64,000 bases of DNA from JAFGBM01 sp964610155 (GCA_964610155.1 CAZSUY010000005.1:1-64000), one strand, 5' to 3'. Positions 44,399-53,005 are shown, counted from the first letter of the stretch. The notes: generated by a model from the letters alone, not told the origin. Translations and numbers: made by a program.

Positions 44399-45723
44399 GC
44401 AATCTCCGCGTCGGTGGAAAGGCCGAGCATCGTCCGCCACATGGTGGGGAAGTCCGGCATGGTTTTCGCGGTCGTGCCGACGTTGATTATCCGTGTGCCC
44501 GGCACCCGCAGCCCGATGATCGCACCGAAGGTGGCCATGCGGTGATCGTGGTAGGTGCGGATGTCGGTACCGACGAGTTGGCCGGAGACCGGGGGTGCGA
44601 TGCGAAGGCTGTCCGGTTCCTCCGTGCACCTGCCACCGAGCCGTGTGATCTCTGCGGCGATGGCGGCGAGCCGGTCCGTCTCATGGCCCCGAAGATGACC
44701 TATTCCCCTAAGCGTCGATGGGCCGTCGGCAAGTGCGCATAGGGCGGCGATCGTTGGGGCCATCTCTCCGCATGTTGAGAGGTCGGCGTCGACGGAATGG
44801 ATCGTGCCCAGGCTGGTGACGGTCATGACCCCATCCTCGACGAAGCATGTAGCCCCCATCCTTTCGAGGATGCCAGGAACGAGAGCGCCAGGCTGGGTGG
44901 TGCCAGAGGGCCAATTCGGGATCCGAACCGTTCCGCCAGAAGCGAGGGCCGCCGCCATGAAGGGGGCGGCGTTGCTGAGGTCTGGTTCGATATTGATGTC
45001 GTCGAAGTGGATGGATCCGGGGTGAACGATCCAGGTGTGGTCATCCGGGCGGTCGATCGTTACACCGGCGTTCGCAAGGATCTCGACCGTCATGTTGATG
45101 TGGGGAAGGCTCGGGAGCGTTTTTCCGATGTGGCGAATAGTCAGCCCATTGGGCAGTCGGGGGGCAACCAGGAGCAGCCCAGTAATGAATTGGGACGACG
45201 AAGAGGCGTCGATTTCGACCTCAGAGGCGATCTCCTTTGGTGGGGTGACGACGAAGGGAAGCGCTTCCAGTCCGGCGTCGTCGACCTTGGCGCCGAGGGT
45301 TCGGAGGGCGCCGATCAGGGGAGCCATCGGTCGGGTGCGGGCTGCGGAGTCGCCGTCGAAGGAGACCGGAGAATCGGCGAGCAACACCAAGGGCGGCACG
45401 AAACGCATGACGGTGCCAGCAAGCCCGCAATCGACGAAATCGCCGCCTCTGAGACTCCCCGGTGCTACCACCCATTCAGAAGTGGAGTCGTCTATGTCGA
45501 CCTTGAAAGTGCGGAGTGCATCGATCATGAGGTTCGCGTCCCGCGACCGGAGGCCGCCCCGGATGGTAACGGGGGCGTCCGCGAGGGCGGCGAGCACCAG
45601 GTACCTGTTGGTCAGCGACTTGCTCCCGGGGATCTCGACGGTAGCGTCGAGAGGGCCAGGAGCCACGGGGGCATCCCACAATTGCCCGGGGCCGACGCCC
45701 GGGGAACCGATGGTGGGGCTCAT
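44395..45723 (-). CDS. aroA: 3-phosphoshikimate 1-carboxyvinyltransferase (EPSP synthase)
   Basis: Sixth step of the shikimate pathway. Seen: PGSKSLTNRYLVLAALAD near the N-terminus, GLAGTVMRFVPPL, SSSSQFITGLLL and the C-terminal DHRMATFGAIIGL. 442 aa from the ATG at 45723 (GGGAAG upstream). Divergent from the sigR promoter; followed by rsgA with overlapping codons. The same order occurs in mycobacteria (Rv3227-Rv3228). Confidence 0.96.
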   Translation of the reverse strand: MSPTIGSPGVGPGQLWDAPVAPGPLDATVEIPGSKSLTNRYLVLAALADAPVTIRGGLRSRDANLMIDALRTFKVDIDDSTSEWVVAPGSLRGGDFVDCGLAGTVMRFVPPLVLLADSPVSFDGDSAARTRPMAPLIGALRTLGAKVDDAGLEALPFVVTPPKEIASEVEIDASSSSQFITGLLLVAPRLPNGLTIRHIGKTLPSLPHINMTVEILANAGVTIDRPDDHTWIVHPGSIHFDDINIEPDLSNAAPFMAAALASGGTVRIPNWPSGTTQPGALVPGILERMGATCFVEDGVMTVTSLGTIHSVDADLSTCGEMAPTIAALCALADGPSTLRGIGHLRGHETDRLAAIAAEITRLGGRCTEEPDSLRIAPPVSGQLVGTDIRTYHDHRMATFGAIIGLRVPGTRIINVGTTAKTMPDFPTMWRTMLGLSTDAEIA

Positions 45724-45775
45724 CGTGGACTTCCCATGCGCCCAACTTAGCAACGTTGACGATCGCGTATCGCCG

Positions 45776-45801
45776 GGAATGAGCGGGACTCCTACGGGGT
45801 T
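45776..45801 (+). promoter_or_regulatory. SigR/SigH-type autoregulatory promoter
   Basis: GGAAT at 45776-45780 and GTT at 45799-45801 are separated by exactly 18 bp, the published form for Streptomyces SigR (GGAAT-N18-GTT). It lies about 50 bp before the sigma-factor start, as expected for positive autoregulation under thiol stress. Confidence 0.75.
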
Positions 45802-45852
45802 GGGCAAAGTGTGACTCTATGCGCCGAGGTCGAGACGGTAGGCTCATCACCG

Positions 45853-46449
45853 ATGAGTGATACCGACGCCGCCCTTGCCGATTTCGAGGTTGAGGCGCTT
45901 TCTTACATGAACCAGCTTTATGCCGCCGCGATGCGGATGACCCGCAACCCCGCGGACGCCGAAGACCTGGTGCAGGAAACCTACGCGAAAGCTTTCGCGG
46001 GGCGGGGACGATTTGAACCCGGTACCAACCTAAGGGCCTGGCTGTACAGAATCCAGACGAACGCCTTCATCAACATTTACCGCAAGCGGCAGCGCGAGCC
46101 GCAGCGGACCGAGTCGGACACGATCGGGGACTGGCACCTCGCCCGAGCCGCCTCCCATTCCTCGGGGGGACTGACTTCGGCCGAGGAGCACGCCCTAGAT
46201 GGGATCGGGGACGTGGACATCCGGGAGGCCCTCGCTCAGTTACCTGACGATTTCCGTATGGCCGTCTACCTGAGCGATGTCGAGGGATTTGCATATAAGG
46301 AGATCGCAGAGATCATGGAGTGCCCGGTCGGTACGGTGATGTCCCGGCTCCATCGGGGCCGAAAGATGCTCCGTGAACTGCTGCGCGACTACGTGGGTGA
46401 TCGCGGGATCAGTGGAGCCGCTAGCGATGAGGGAGGTTCCGATGGGTGA
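45853..46449 (+). CDS. sigR: thiol-stress ECF sigma factor SigR/SigH
   Basis: ECF sigma factor controlling the disulfide/oxidative stress regulon. Seen: region 2 (YMNQLYAAAMRMTRNPADAEDLVQETYAKAF ... LRAWLYRIQTNAFINIYRK) and region 4 (ALAQLPDDFRMAVYLSDVEG ... YKEIAEIMECPVGTVMSRLH). About 198 aa. I take the ATG at 45853; a longer ORF from 45811 would start before the expected transcript start. Overlaps rsrA by 8 bp. Confidence 0.95.
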   Translation: MSDTDAALADFEVEALSYMNQLYAAAMRMTRNPADAEDLVQETYAKAFAGRGRFEPGTNLRAWLYRIQTNAFINIYRKRQREPQRTESDTIGDWHLARAASHSSGGLTSAEEHALDGIGDVDIREALAQLPDDFRMAVYLSDVEGFAYKEIAEIMECPVGTVMSRLHRGRKMLRELLRDYVGDRGISGAASDEGGSDG

Positions 46450-46681
46450 CCACTGCGACGAATTGCTCGATAAGCTCTTCGCGTTTGTCGACAAGGAACT
46501 CCCCGAAGAGGAGTTGAGGGCAATTGCGGAACACCTTGAGGTTTGTCCCCCCTGCGAGGCCGAGCGCAGGATTCACGAGCGCATCAAGGCAATGATCTCT
46601 TGTTGCCCCTGTGAACAGGCTCCCGAACACCTGAGGAAACGGGTACTCGCCATGATCGGTGAGGCCAGAGACCTCGGCTAG
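46442..46681 (+). CDS. rsrA: zinc anti-sigma factor RsrA/RshA
   Basis: 79-residue redox switch that holds SigR under reducing conditions and releases it when its Cys are oxidised. Seen: HLEVCPPC, i.e. His31, Cys35 and Cys38 of the ZAS motif, with a further Cys5 and a CCPC cluster at 54-57. The start at 46442 has GGGAGG 6 nt upstream and overlaps the sigR end. Confidence 0.93.
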   Translation: MGDHCDELLDKLFAFVDKELPEEELRAIAEHLEVCPPCEAERRIHERIKAMISCCPCEQAPEHLRKRVLAMIGEARDLG

Positions 46682-46694
46682 CGCTATCGGACGT

Positions 46695-46769
46695 TTAGGC
46701 GTTCGGGCGCTTCCCGTGGTTGGCGGCGTTGCCCTTGCGGGATCGGCGCTTGCGTCCCTTCTTGCTCAT
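46695..46769 (-). CDS. 50S ribosomal protein bL37 (24 residues)
   Basis: Very short gene too small for routine calling. The product starts MSKKGRKRRSRKGN and ends AANHGKRPNA: Lys/Arg-rich with the NHGKRPN ending of the actinobacterial ribosomal protein bL37 described in mycobacterial ribosome structures. AAGGAG stands 6 nt before the ATG at 46769. Located on the opposite strand just behind rsrA, where the same small gene is found in other actinobacteria. Confidence 0.85.
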   Translation of the reverse strand: MSKKGRKRRSRKGNAANHGKRPNA

Positions 46770-46872
46770 GAAGGCTCCTTCATCCTCGTGTGGCATTCAG
46801 CGCATCATCTTCCCACACCATTCGAGGAGGACTAGCCTCAACTTGAAGGGGCACCGTGCCGATGGAGGTGTT

Positions 46873-47961
46873 GTGAGCGATCAACCCGTTTCGGTTATTC
46901 CTTTCCTGCACGCCCTGGCGAGCACGAATGGTTCCGACCTGCACTGCAAGGTCGGTTCCGCCCCCCGCATCAGGGTGGACGGGCGGCTTCGCAAGCTTCA
47001 GGTTCCGCCCCTGCGTCCCGAGGACACCAGGAACATGGTTGCCCAGGTCCTTCCAGAGGACCTCGTCCTCGAATTCAGGGATACCCACGAGGCGGACTTC
47101 GCCTTCTCGCTTTCCGGTGTGGGGAGGTTCCGTGTCAACGCCTACGTCTCCCGAGGCATGGACGCCCTGGTGTTCAGGCGTGTGGCCGTCGGAGCCCAAT
47201 CCATGCCAGAACTTGGCTTACCCGACGTGGTGGCCGACCTCGCCCTGGAACCTCGTGGTCTCGTTCTGGTCACCGGTCCGACCGGTTCCGGAAAGACTAC
47301 GACCCTTGCGTCGATGATCGACCTTGTAAACAATCACCGTGAAACAAACATCATCACCATCGAGGATCCGATCGAGGTGCTCCACAGCGATAAAAAGGCG
47401 ATCATCTCTCAGCGGGAGATACGATCGGATACCCTCGACTTCCATCACGCCCTCCGCGGGGCGATGCGTCAGGACCCCGATGTCATCATGGTGGGCGAGA
47501 TGCGTGATGCCGAGACGGTCAGGGCGGCCCTTATGGCTGCCGAGACCGGCCACCTTGTGCTCTCAACCCTGCATACCATCGATGCCCAGGACTCGATCAA
47601 CCGCATCGTCGACTTCTTCACGCCCCATGAGCAGGCACAGATCAGGGCGACGCTGGCGCAGACCCTGAGGGGCATCATTTCCCAACGGCTGGTCCAGCGG
47701 GCGGATGAATCGGGCCGGGTGTTGGTGTGCGAGATTATGATCAATACTGGCCGGACGGCTGAGGCCATCGTGGATCCCTCGTCGCAGCCGCCGATCATGG
47801 ACCTCATCGCCGAGGGCGACTACTACAAGATGCAGACGTTCGATCAGCACCTGTTCAACCTGGTCCGCGCCGAGACGATCACCTTCGACGAGGCCATCGC
47901 GATAGCCTCGCGTCCACACGACCTCGCGGTAACGCTCCGGAACGCTGGCGTTATCGCATAG
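46873..47961 (+). CDS. pilT: type IV pilus retraction ATPase PilT
   Basis: Hexameric ATPase that disassembles type IV pili. Seen: Walker A GPTGSGKT at 135-142, Asp box IITIEDPIEVLHSDK, Walker B DPDVIMVGEMRD, and the His box ETGHLVLSTLHT. 362 aa, family length. GTG start at 46873 with GGAGGT upstream. No pilB, pilC, pilM or pilin gene is in the window, so it is an orphan here. Its stop is in a 15-bp tandem duplication with the next gene's stop. Confidence 0.9.
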   Translation: MSDQPVSVIPFLHALASTNGSDLHCKVGSAPRIRVDGRLRKLQVPPLRPEDTRNMVAQVLPEDLVLEFRDTHEADFAFSLSGVGRFRVNAYVSRGMDALVFRRVAVGAQSMPELGLPDVVADLALEPRGLVLVTGPTGSGKTTTLASMIDLVNNHRETNIITIEDPIEVLHSDKKAIISQREIRSDTLDFHHALRGAMRQDPDVIMVGEMRDAETVRAALMAAETGHLVLSTLHTIDAQDSINRIVDFFTPHEQAQIRATLAQTLRGIISQRLVQRADESGRVLVCEIMINTGRTAEAIVDPSSQPPIMDLIAEGDYYKMQTFDQHLFNLVRAETITFDEAIAIASRPHDLAVTLRNAGVIA

Positions 47962-47988
47962 AGTCCGGAGATCTAGAGTTCAGAGATC
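47959..47988. repeat. 15-bp tandem duplication over the pilT and SGNH stop codons
   Basis: TAGAGTCCGGAGATC at 47959-47973 is followed directly by TAGAGTTCAGAGATC at 47974-47988 (two mismatches). The first begins with the pilT stop; the stop of the minus-strand SGNH gene (47973-47975) spans the joint. Confidence 0.85.
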
Positions 47989-48554
47989 CCGAGCCATTCC
48001 CGCCACTTGGCGTGAAGGACGAGCCAGGCGAGAAGACCGTATCCGGCCGGGCCCGGCAGGGATTCGGCGCTCGTTGCCATATCGGTCACCCAATGTTCGT
48101 GGGTGACGAGCGGGCCGTAGGCGTCAACATAGGGCACACCTCGCCGGGTAGCGGAGTCTTCGCAGATTGCCCCGAGTTCGGCGATTGCCTCGTTTTCGCT
48201 GTTCGTCCCCGGAGGCGGCCCGATGAGCATTGTTTTGAAACCCATGCTCTTCGCAGCATCAAGCGAGCCAGCGAGGCTGAGGCGGATCATCGCTAGGCTC
48301 GAACCCCGCCTGATGTCGGCGCGGCCCACCGCAAACACGATGGCGTTCGATTCGCGGGTTCGTACCCGTCTCACGACCTCGTCCTCCCACCGGGCCGCCA
48401 TCTCGATGATGGTCTCCCCTGGAACGCCAAGGGAATGGAACGTCAGGTCGAAGCCATCCGTGACGGTACGAGCGATCACGCGGCCCGTCCAGCCGAGTGC
48501 TTTCGGATCACCTTTGCCAGCGACCAACTCGTCCCCGATGAAGAAGATATTCAT
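47973..48554 (-). CDS. SGNH-hydrolase-fold protein lacking catalytic residues
   Basis: The sequence FIGDELVAGKGDPKALGWTG is plainly the block I region of an SGNH/GDSL hydrolase, but the nucleophile position reads Glu (GDEL for GDSL). The block III Asn position reads FAVGRADIRRG, and the C-terminal DxxH is replaced by TSAESLPGPAGYGLLAW. 193 aa. It therefore seems a pseudo-enzyme, perhaps a binding protein. The GDEL variant may be shared with other actinobacterial members. Divergent from the first CNNM gene. Confidence 0.7.
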   Translation of the reverse strand: MNIFFIGDELVAGKGDPKALGWTGRVIARTVTDGFDLTFHSLGVPGETIIEMAARWEDEVVRRVRTRESNAIVFAVGRADIRRGSSLAMIRLSLAGSLDAAKSMGFKTMLIGPPPGTNSENEAIAELGAICEDSATRRGVPYVDAYGPLVTHEHWVTDMATSAESLPGPAGYGLLAWLVLHAKWREWLGISEL

Positions 48555-48590
48555 GGGCGCACAAGGGCGCAGTCCAGCGCGTGGGCAGAA

Positions 48591-48605
48591 GTCGGCCAGG
48601 CCGAC
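48591..48605. promoter_or_regulatory. palindrome GTCGGCC-A-GGCCGAC
   Basis: Perfect 7-bp arms around one base, in the 185-bp divergent gap between the SGNH and CNNM genes. A regulator site or hairpin; no known consensus recognised. Confidence 0.4.
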
Positions 48606-48641
48606 ACTGGACAGGACACGACGGAGATGCTACGCCCAACG

Positions 48642-48659
48642 GCGCTCGGATGCGAGCGC
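48642..48659. promoter_or_regulatory. palindrome GCGCTCG-GATG-CGAGCGC
   Basis: Perfect 7-bp arms with a 4-nt loop, 36 bp from the preceding palindrome in the same intergenic gap and about 80 bp before the CNNM gene start. Could be a leader hairpin. Confidence 0.4.
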
Positions 48660-48739
48660 GAGAGCCGATTATTCCCCCGGAAACGCGACCATGATGAAGA
48701 CTATGCTGGGCTCACCATGGACCGACACAAGGGCGAGTC

Positions 48740-50026
48740 GTGACGGCGGAGTGGGTGCTGATCGGGGTTGGGGTGGCGCTCACGCTCGGCACGGCGGTTT
48801 TCGTCGCAGCGGAGTTTGCCCTCGTCGCCCTTGACCCAGCCCATGTCGATGCCTCTGCGCGAGGAGGGCGCCGGGTCTCTAGGGCGCTTAGGCGCCTCTC
48901 GACCCAGCTGTCGGGAGCGCAGGTGGGCATCACCGTTACGACGATCCTTCTGGGCTATTCGGCGCAACCCGCGCTAACGTCCCTTATTGGGGTTCCGCTG
49001 GAATCGACGGCACTTTCTCGTGCGGCCATCGGGTCCCTAGCCGGTGCGCTCTCCCTGATCGTCATCAACATCTTTTCCATGGTCTTCGGGGAGCTCGTTC
49101 CCAAGAATCTCGCTCTCAGCTCCCCCTTCCGTGTTGCTTCGCGGATCACGTCCGTGACGATGGCGATCACCACCCTTCTGTGGCCGGTGATCGTCGGCCT
49201 CAATTCCGTAGCCAACGGGATCCTCCGGTTGATGGGGATCGAACCGAAAGAAGAACTATCTGGTGGCCGATCCCCTCAGGAGTTGGCGGCGCTGGTCCGG
49301 AGGTCCGTAGAGGCTGGGACCCTTGCTCCGTCTACCGCCCTCCTTCTCAAGAACACCATCGATTTCGACGAGCTAACGGCCATCGATGTCATGACTGACC
49401 GCACCCGGATGGAGGTGCTTGATCGGGACTCAACGGCGGCCGATCTGGTGGAGGCCTCACGGGTCTCCGGGCACTCTCGTTTCCCGGTCATCGGCGATTC
49501 TCACGATGATGTGCTGGGGCTCGTGCACGTCAGGAGCGCCATCGCCCTTCCCTACGAGAAGAGGGCGAAGGCGCGCGTGACCGACCTGCTGTTTGAGGCC
49601 CCCCGGGTTCCCGAGACCCAATCGGCTCGCCCCCTCCTGATGGAGCTCCGACAGATGCCCCTCCAATTGGCCATTGTTGTTGACGAGTACGGAGGGACGG
49701 CCGGGCTCGTCACCCTCGAGGACGTCGTCGAGGAACTCGTGGGGGAGGTCGCCGATGAGCACGACCGTCGGCGAGTCGACATTCATCGAACGCTAGACGG
49801 TGCGTGGAGCGTTCCCGGAGTGCTTCGACCTGACGAGGTGCGGGAGGTTACGGGCCTCGACGTTCCCGAAGATCCCTCCTACGAGACGATCGGTGGCTAC
49901 GTTATGGCGCGACTGGGGCGCATCGCCGTCCTAGGGGACGAGGTCTTCGAGGGAGGTCTTCGGGTCAGGGTGGAACGAATCGAGGGACGCAGGGTTGATC
50001 GCGTTCGAGTGTGGGTGACCGAATGA
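48740..50026 (+). CDS. CNNM/CorC family protein (DUF21, CBS pair, CorC/HlyC domain)
   Basis: Membrane protein of the HlyC/CorC (CNNM) family, linked to Mg/Co ion transport. Seen: DUF21 domain with three or four helices (1-180), two CBS domains (about 200-330, with DEYGGTAGLVTLEDVVEELVG) and a C-terminal CorC_HlyC domain (about 350-428). 428 aa, GTG start. Coupled to a second, shorter paralogue by an ATGA overlap. Confidence 0.92.
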   Translation: MTAEWVLIGVGVALTLGTAVFVAAEFALVALDPAHVDASARGGRRVSRALRRLSTQLSGAQVGITVTTILLGYSAQPALTSLIGVPLESTALSRAAIGSLAGALSLIVINIFSMVFGELVPKNLALSSPFRVASRITSVTMAITTLLWPVIVGLNSVANGILRLMGIEPKEELSGGRSPQELAALVRRSVEAGTLAPSTALLLKNTIDFDELTAIDVMTDRTRMEVLDRDSTAADLVEASRVSGHSRFPVIGDSHDDVLGLVHVRSAIALPYEKRAKARVTDLLFEAPRVPETQSARPLLMELRQMPLQLAIVVDEYGGTAGLVTLEDVVEELVGEVADEHDRRRVDIHRTLDGAWSVPGVLRPDEVREVTGLDVPEDPSYETIGGYVMARLGRIAVLGDEVFEGGLRVRVERIEGRRVDRVRVWVTE

Positions 50027-51066
50027 ACGGCGGCCTGGTCGTGGCGGTTGTGGTGCTTCTGCTCGGTAATGCCTTCTTCGTCGGTGCGGAGTTCGCTGTG
50101 ATATCGGCCCGACGTAGCGCGATGGAGATCAGGGCAGAGCGCGGGAGCCGCGCCGCTCGCACCGTCCTTTGGGCTATGGAGAACGTCTCGCTCATGCTTG
50201 CCTGCACCCAGCTTGGCGTAACCGTGTGCTCGGTCTCTTTGGGAGCGATCGCCGAGCCCGCGCTTGCCCACGCCTTCGAGGGTGGAGTCGAGTTCCTGGG
50301 TTTGCCCCCTGGGGCGACTCACGGCGCGGCGGTCGCCGTGGCCCTTCTTCTGATCTCGGGACTCCATGTCGTCGTCGGAGAGATGGTTCCCAAGAATGCC
50401 GCGGTCGCGAGCCCGGACAAGGCGGCGCTGATCTTCGGTCCGGCCCTCGTTGTTGTCGCTCAGTTCACCAAGCCGATCATCTTGGCTCTCAACTGGACGG
50501 CGAACGCCTGCATCCGTGCGATAGGAGTCACGCCTCGCGACGAGATCACGAGCGCCTTCACGGCCGATGAGGTTCGCCGCATCGTCGAACACTCAAGCGA
50601 GGAGGGCACTCTCGACGATGCCCAGGGACTGCTGACGGGCGCGATCGAGTTCTCCGACCGCACGGCGGCCGACGTCATGGTACCGATCCGGCGGGTGAGA
50701 ACGGTGCCCGCCGGCGCCACACTCGAGGAGGTTGAACGGGTGATCGCGGAGACGGGATATTCAAGACTTCCGGTGAAGGAGGCACATGGTTTTGTGGGAT
50801 ACCTCCACCTCAAAGACATCCTCTACGCTCGTCCGGCTGAACGCGCGGAACCCGTTCATGGCTGGCGAGTCAGGCAGTTGCCCACCGTCGATGTGACCGA
50901 AGAGGTGGAGGCGGTGCTTGCCCGGATGCGCGAATCCGGTGCTCACGTTGCCCGGGTCATGAAGTCGGATCGCCTGGTCGGGATGGTGTTCCTCGAGGAC
51001 ATCATCGAGGAACTTGTCGGGGAGGTCGGGGGGCCTTCTACGGGGTCGTCCAGGAAGCCATCTTGA
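50023..51066 (+). CDS. CNNM/CorC family paralogue without C-terminal domain
   Basis: DUF21 membrane part (1-180, GNAFFVGAEFAVISARRSAME and VVVGEMVPKNAAVASP) and a CBS pair (about 195-340, ending MVFLEDIIEELVGEVGG). The CorC_HlyC domain present in its upstream neighbour is missing. 347 aa. The two may form a heteromer; such tandem pairs are usual in actinobacteria. Confidence 0.9.
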   Translation: MNGGLVVAVVVLLLGNAFFVGAEFAVISARRSAMEIRAERGSRAARTVLWAMENVSLMLACTQLGVTVCSVSLGAIAEPALAHAFEGGVEFLGLPPGATHGAAVAVALLLISGLHVVVGEMVPKNAAVASPDKAALIFGPALVVVAQFTKPIILALNWTANACIRAIGVTPRDEITSAFTADEVRRIVEHSSEEGTLDDAQGLLTGAIEFSDRTAADVMVPIRRVRTVPAGATLEEVERVIAETGYSRLPVKEAHGFVGYLHLKDILYARPAERAEPVHGWRVRQLPTVDVTEEVEAVLARMRESGAHVARVMKSDRLVGMVFLEDIIEELVGEVGGPSTGSSRKPS

Positions 51067-51188
51067 GCACGAAAGGGATAAAACACACATGGGTCTGGTA
51101 GCTCGAATGATTCCGGGTTACCATGAGCCCTGGCCGTGTCGAAGGCGCGCGGTATCGTCAGCGCTCCCAAATCGACCCAGGAGGTCCT

Positions 51189-52118
51189 GTGAATCCGTCG
51201 CCGCACCTTCCCGAGATCCTTGGGATCGCCCATGGTCATCGGCGGATGGTACGAGGCATCCGGACCCAGGAGCTCACGATCCGTTCGCGTCACCGTCGAA
51301 AGGCGACGGTCATTCGGACGGGGGTTCTGACCTTGTTCGGGTTCGCCATGATCGTCTACCCCATCGTCGGCACGCTGTCCCCTGCCGCCAGCGCCGCGGA
51401 GAAGGTTCCGGGTGTCGTTCTGGGCCAGATTCCCGAAACCATCGAGGTCGTCATGGGGAAGGCTCCCGGACTCGGTGAGGCCGCGCTACCGCTTCCCGAC
51501 CTCGTCGACACATCGCACTACATCGCCATCTCTAGCGAGTATGTCGTCACCCCGTACCTACCGGACTGCGACGGGCATACGCCAGCCGACCTCTCGATTC
51601 TGCAGAACGGTAACCTCTCAGACAGCGAGATGTGCATTCTCTGGGATGGCGTCAATAAAGTTCGGGCCGATGCGGCCGTCGCCCTCGCCGAACTCAATCA
51701 CGCCTTCAAACTGAAGTTCGGTCGGAACATGTGCATCATCTCGAGTTACCGCACCATCGCCGATCAGCAGAGAATGAGGAGGGAGAGGGGCCGTCTCGCG
51801 GCGGGGGTTGGCCAGTCATACCACGGATGGGGTCTGGCCATCGACCTCTGTAACGGTGATGACAGGGGGGAGCACAAGGCTTGGCTTGATGCGAACGGAC
51901 TCACCTATGGTTGGGCCAACCCAAGTTGGGCGAGGGGCTATGAGCCCTGGCATTTTGAGTACACCCCGGGCACGGCCCTGATCGGGTGGGCCTCTCGCCA
52001 AGGTTCGTACATCAGCGGAACCACTGAGGTTCCCGACACCTCCATTCCGGATACCGCGCCAACGACGACACCCACGATCACGCCTTCAGTCTCGCCGAGC
52101 ACAGAGCCGTCTCCGTAA
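51189..52118 (+). CDS. D-alanyl-D-alanine carboxypeptidase, M15B (VanY) family
   Basis: Zinc peptidase trimming peptidoglycan stem peptides. Seen: a membrane anchor/signal (GVLTLFGFAMIVYPIVGTL) near residues 45-63, then the M15 core with SSYRTIADQQRMRRE, the zinc motif SYHGWGLAIDLCNG and EPWHFEY. A Ser/Thr/Pro-rich tail closes the protein (310 aa). GTG start at 51189 with CAGGAGGT 5 nt upstream. Extracytoplasmic. Confidence 0.92.
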   Translation: MNPSPHLPEILGIAHGHRRMVRGIRTQELTIRSRHRRKATVIRTGVLTLFGFAMIVYPIVGTLSPAASAAEKVPGVVLGQIPETIEVVMGKAPGLGEAALPLPDLVDTSHYIAISSEYVVTPYLPDCDGHTPADLSILQNGNLSDSEMCILWDGVNKVRADAAVALAELNHAFKLKFGRNMCIISSYRTIADQQRMRRERGRLAAGVGQSYHGWGLAIDLCNGDDRGEHKAWLDANGLTYGWANPSWARGYEPWHFEYTPGTALIGWASRQGSYISGTTEVPDTSIPDTAPTTTPTITPSVSPSTEPSP

Positions 52119-52201
52119 TAGGACAGGGACTGGTCGACCGGTTCTTCGCGATGGGCAACCCGTCCTACGTCGCTCCTCTGTAAGCATTGTGGGGGTGCCC
52201 C

Positions 52202-53005
52202 TCAGGTGGTCTCCGTCTGGCCCGTTCCGGTTTGATCCAATCCCTGCCCGGCGATCACGGCCTCGGCGGCCTCTCGTCCACGGAGGATCAGTTCGGAGAC
52301 GTCGCGCCGGGACCACTGGGCGTACCCGTCGAGCTTCGGGCGAATCATGGTGACATTCTCCAACTGCTCAAGCTTGGCGAGCGCGACCTCGGTCTTACGG
52401 GTGTGGAGGATGTCCCACTCCGGGGTCGCCCGAACACCGATGACGTGGGTTGCCCCCATGTCGAAGGCTGCCTGGAGGGGCAGGTTGGCCGCTACTCCAC
52501 CGTCGATGAACCATCGGCCGTCTCGTTTGACGGGGACGAAGAGGCCGGGTACGGCTATGCTCGCGCACAACGCCGTACTGATGCTTCCGCTGTCGAACAA
52601 GACCGCCTTTCTCGTCTTGACGTCCGTCGCGACAGCCCCGAATCGGATTGGGAGATCCTCGATGAGGCGATCCCCTCCGAGCTGATCGATGGTCGCCAGG
52701 AGTCCGGCCGTATCAAGGACCCCAAGACGGGGCTTCCGCGTCATGATGCCGAAGTTGCTCCAGGTGGCCTGCCGGACGAGCTTGCCGATGGCGCAGGGCT
52801 TGAGGCCGGCCGCGTATGCCCCACCGATGATCGCCCCCGCGCTTGTCCCCACGACCATCCCAGGGAAAACGCCGTACTCGTCGAAAACCTCAAGGACCCC
52901 GACGTGTGCCGCACCGAGAGCGCCCCCGCCCCCGAGCGCAAGCGTGAGGCCACCGCGAGCGTTGCACCAGTTCTCGACGACACCGCCACGGGAGGGGGAA
53001 GCCAT
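52202..53005 (-). CDS. patatin-like phospholipase
   Basis: Serine-aspartate lipase of the patatin family. Seen: oxyanion GGGGALG at 25-31, nucleophile elbow GTSAG at 53-57 (Ser55) and the catalytic Asp in DGGVAANLP (about 170). 267 aa; resembles the RssA group. Upstream lies the tRNA-Arg gene. Function in lipid turnover is inferred from family. Confidence 0.92.
   Translation of the reverse strand: MASPSRGGVVENWCNARGGLTLALGGGGALGAAHVGVLEVFDEYGVFPGMVVGTSAGAIIGGAYAAGLKPCAIGKLVRQATWSNFGIMTRKPRLGVLDTAGLLATIDQLGGDRLIEDLPIRFGAVATDVKTRKAVLFDSGSISTALCASIAVPGLFVPVKRDGRWFIDGGVAANLPLQAAFDMGATHVIGVRATPEWDILHTRKTEVALAKLEQLENVTMIRPKLDGYAQWSRRDVSELILRGREAAEAVIAGQGLDQTGTGQTETT

Noticed and set aside
43199..44545. 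448-codon open frame on the plus strand
   Set aside because: It lies antisense to hisN and rsgA, whose catalytic motifs are clear. Long antisense frames are expected at this GC content.
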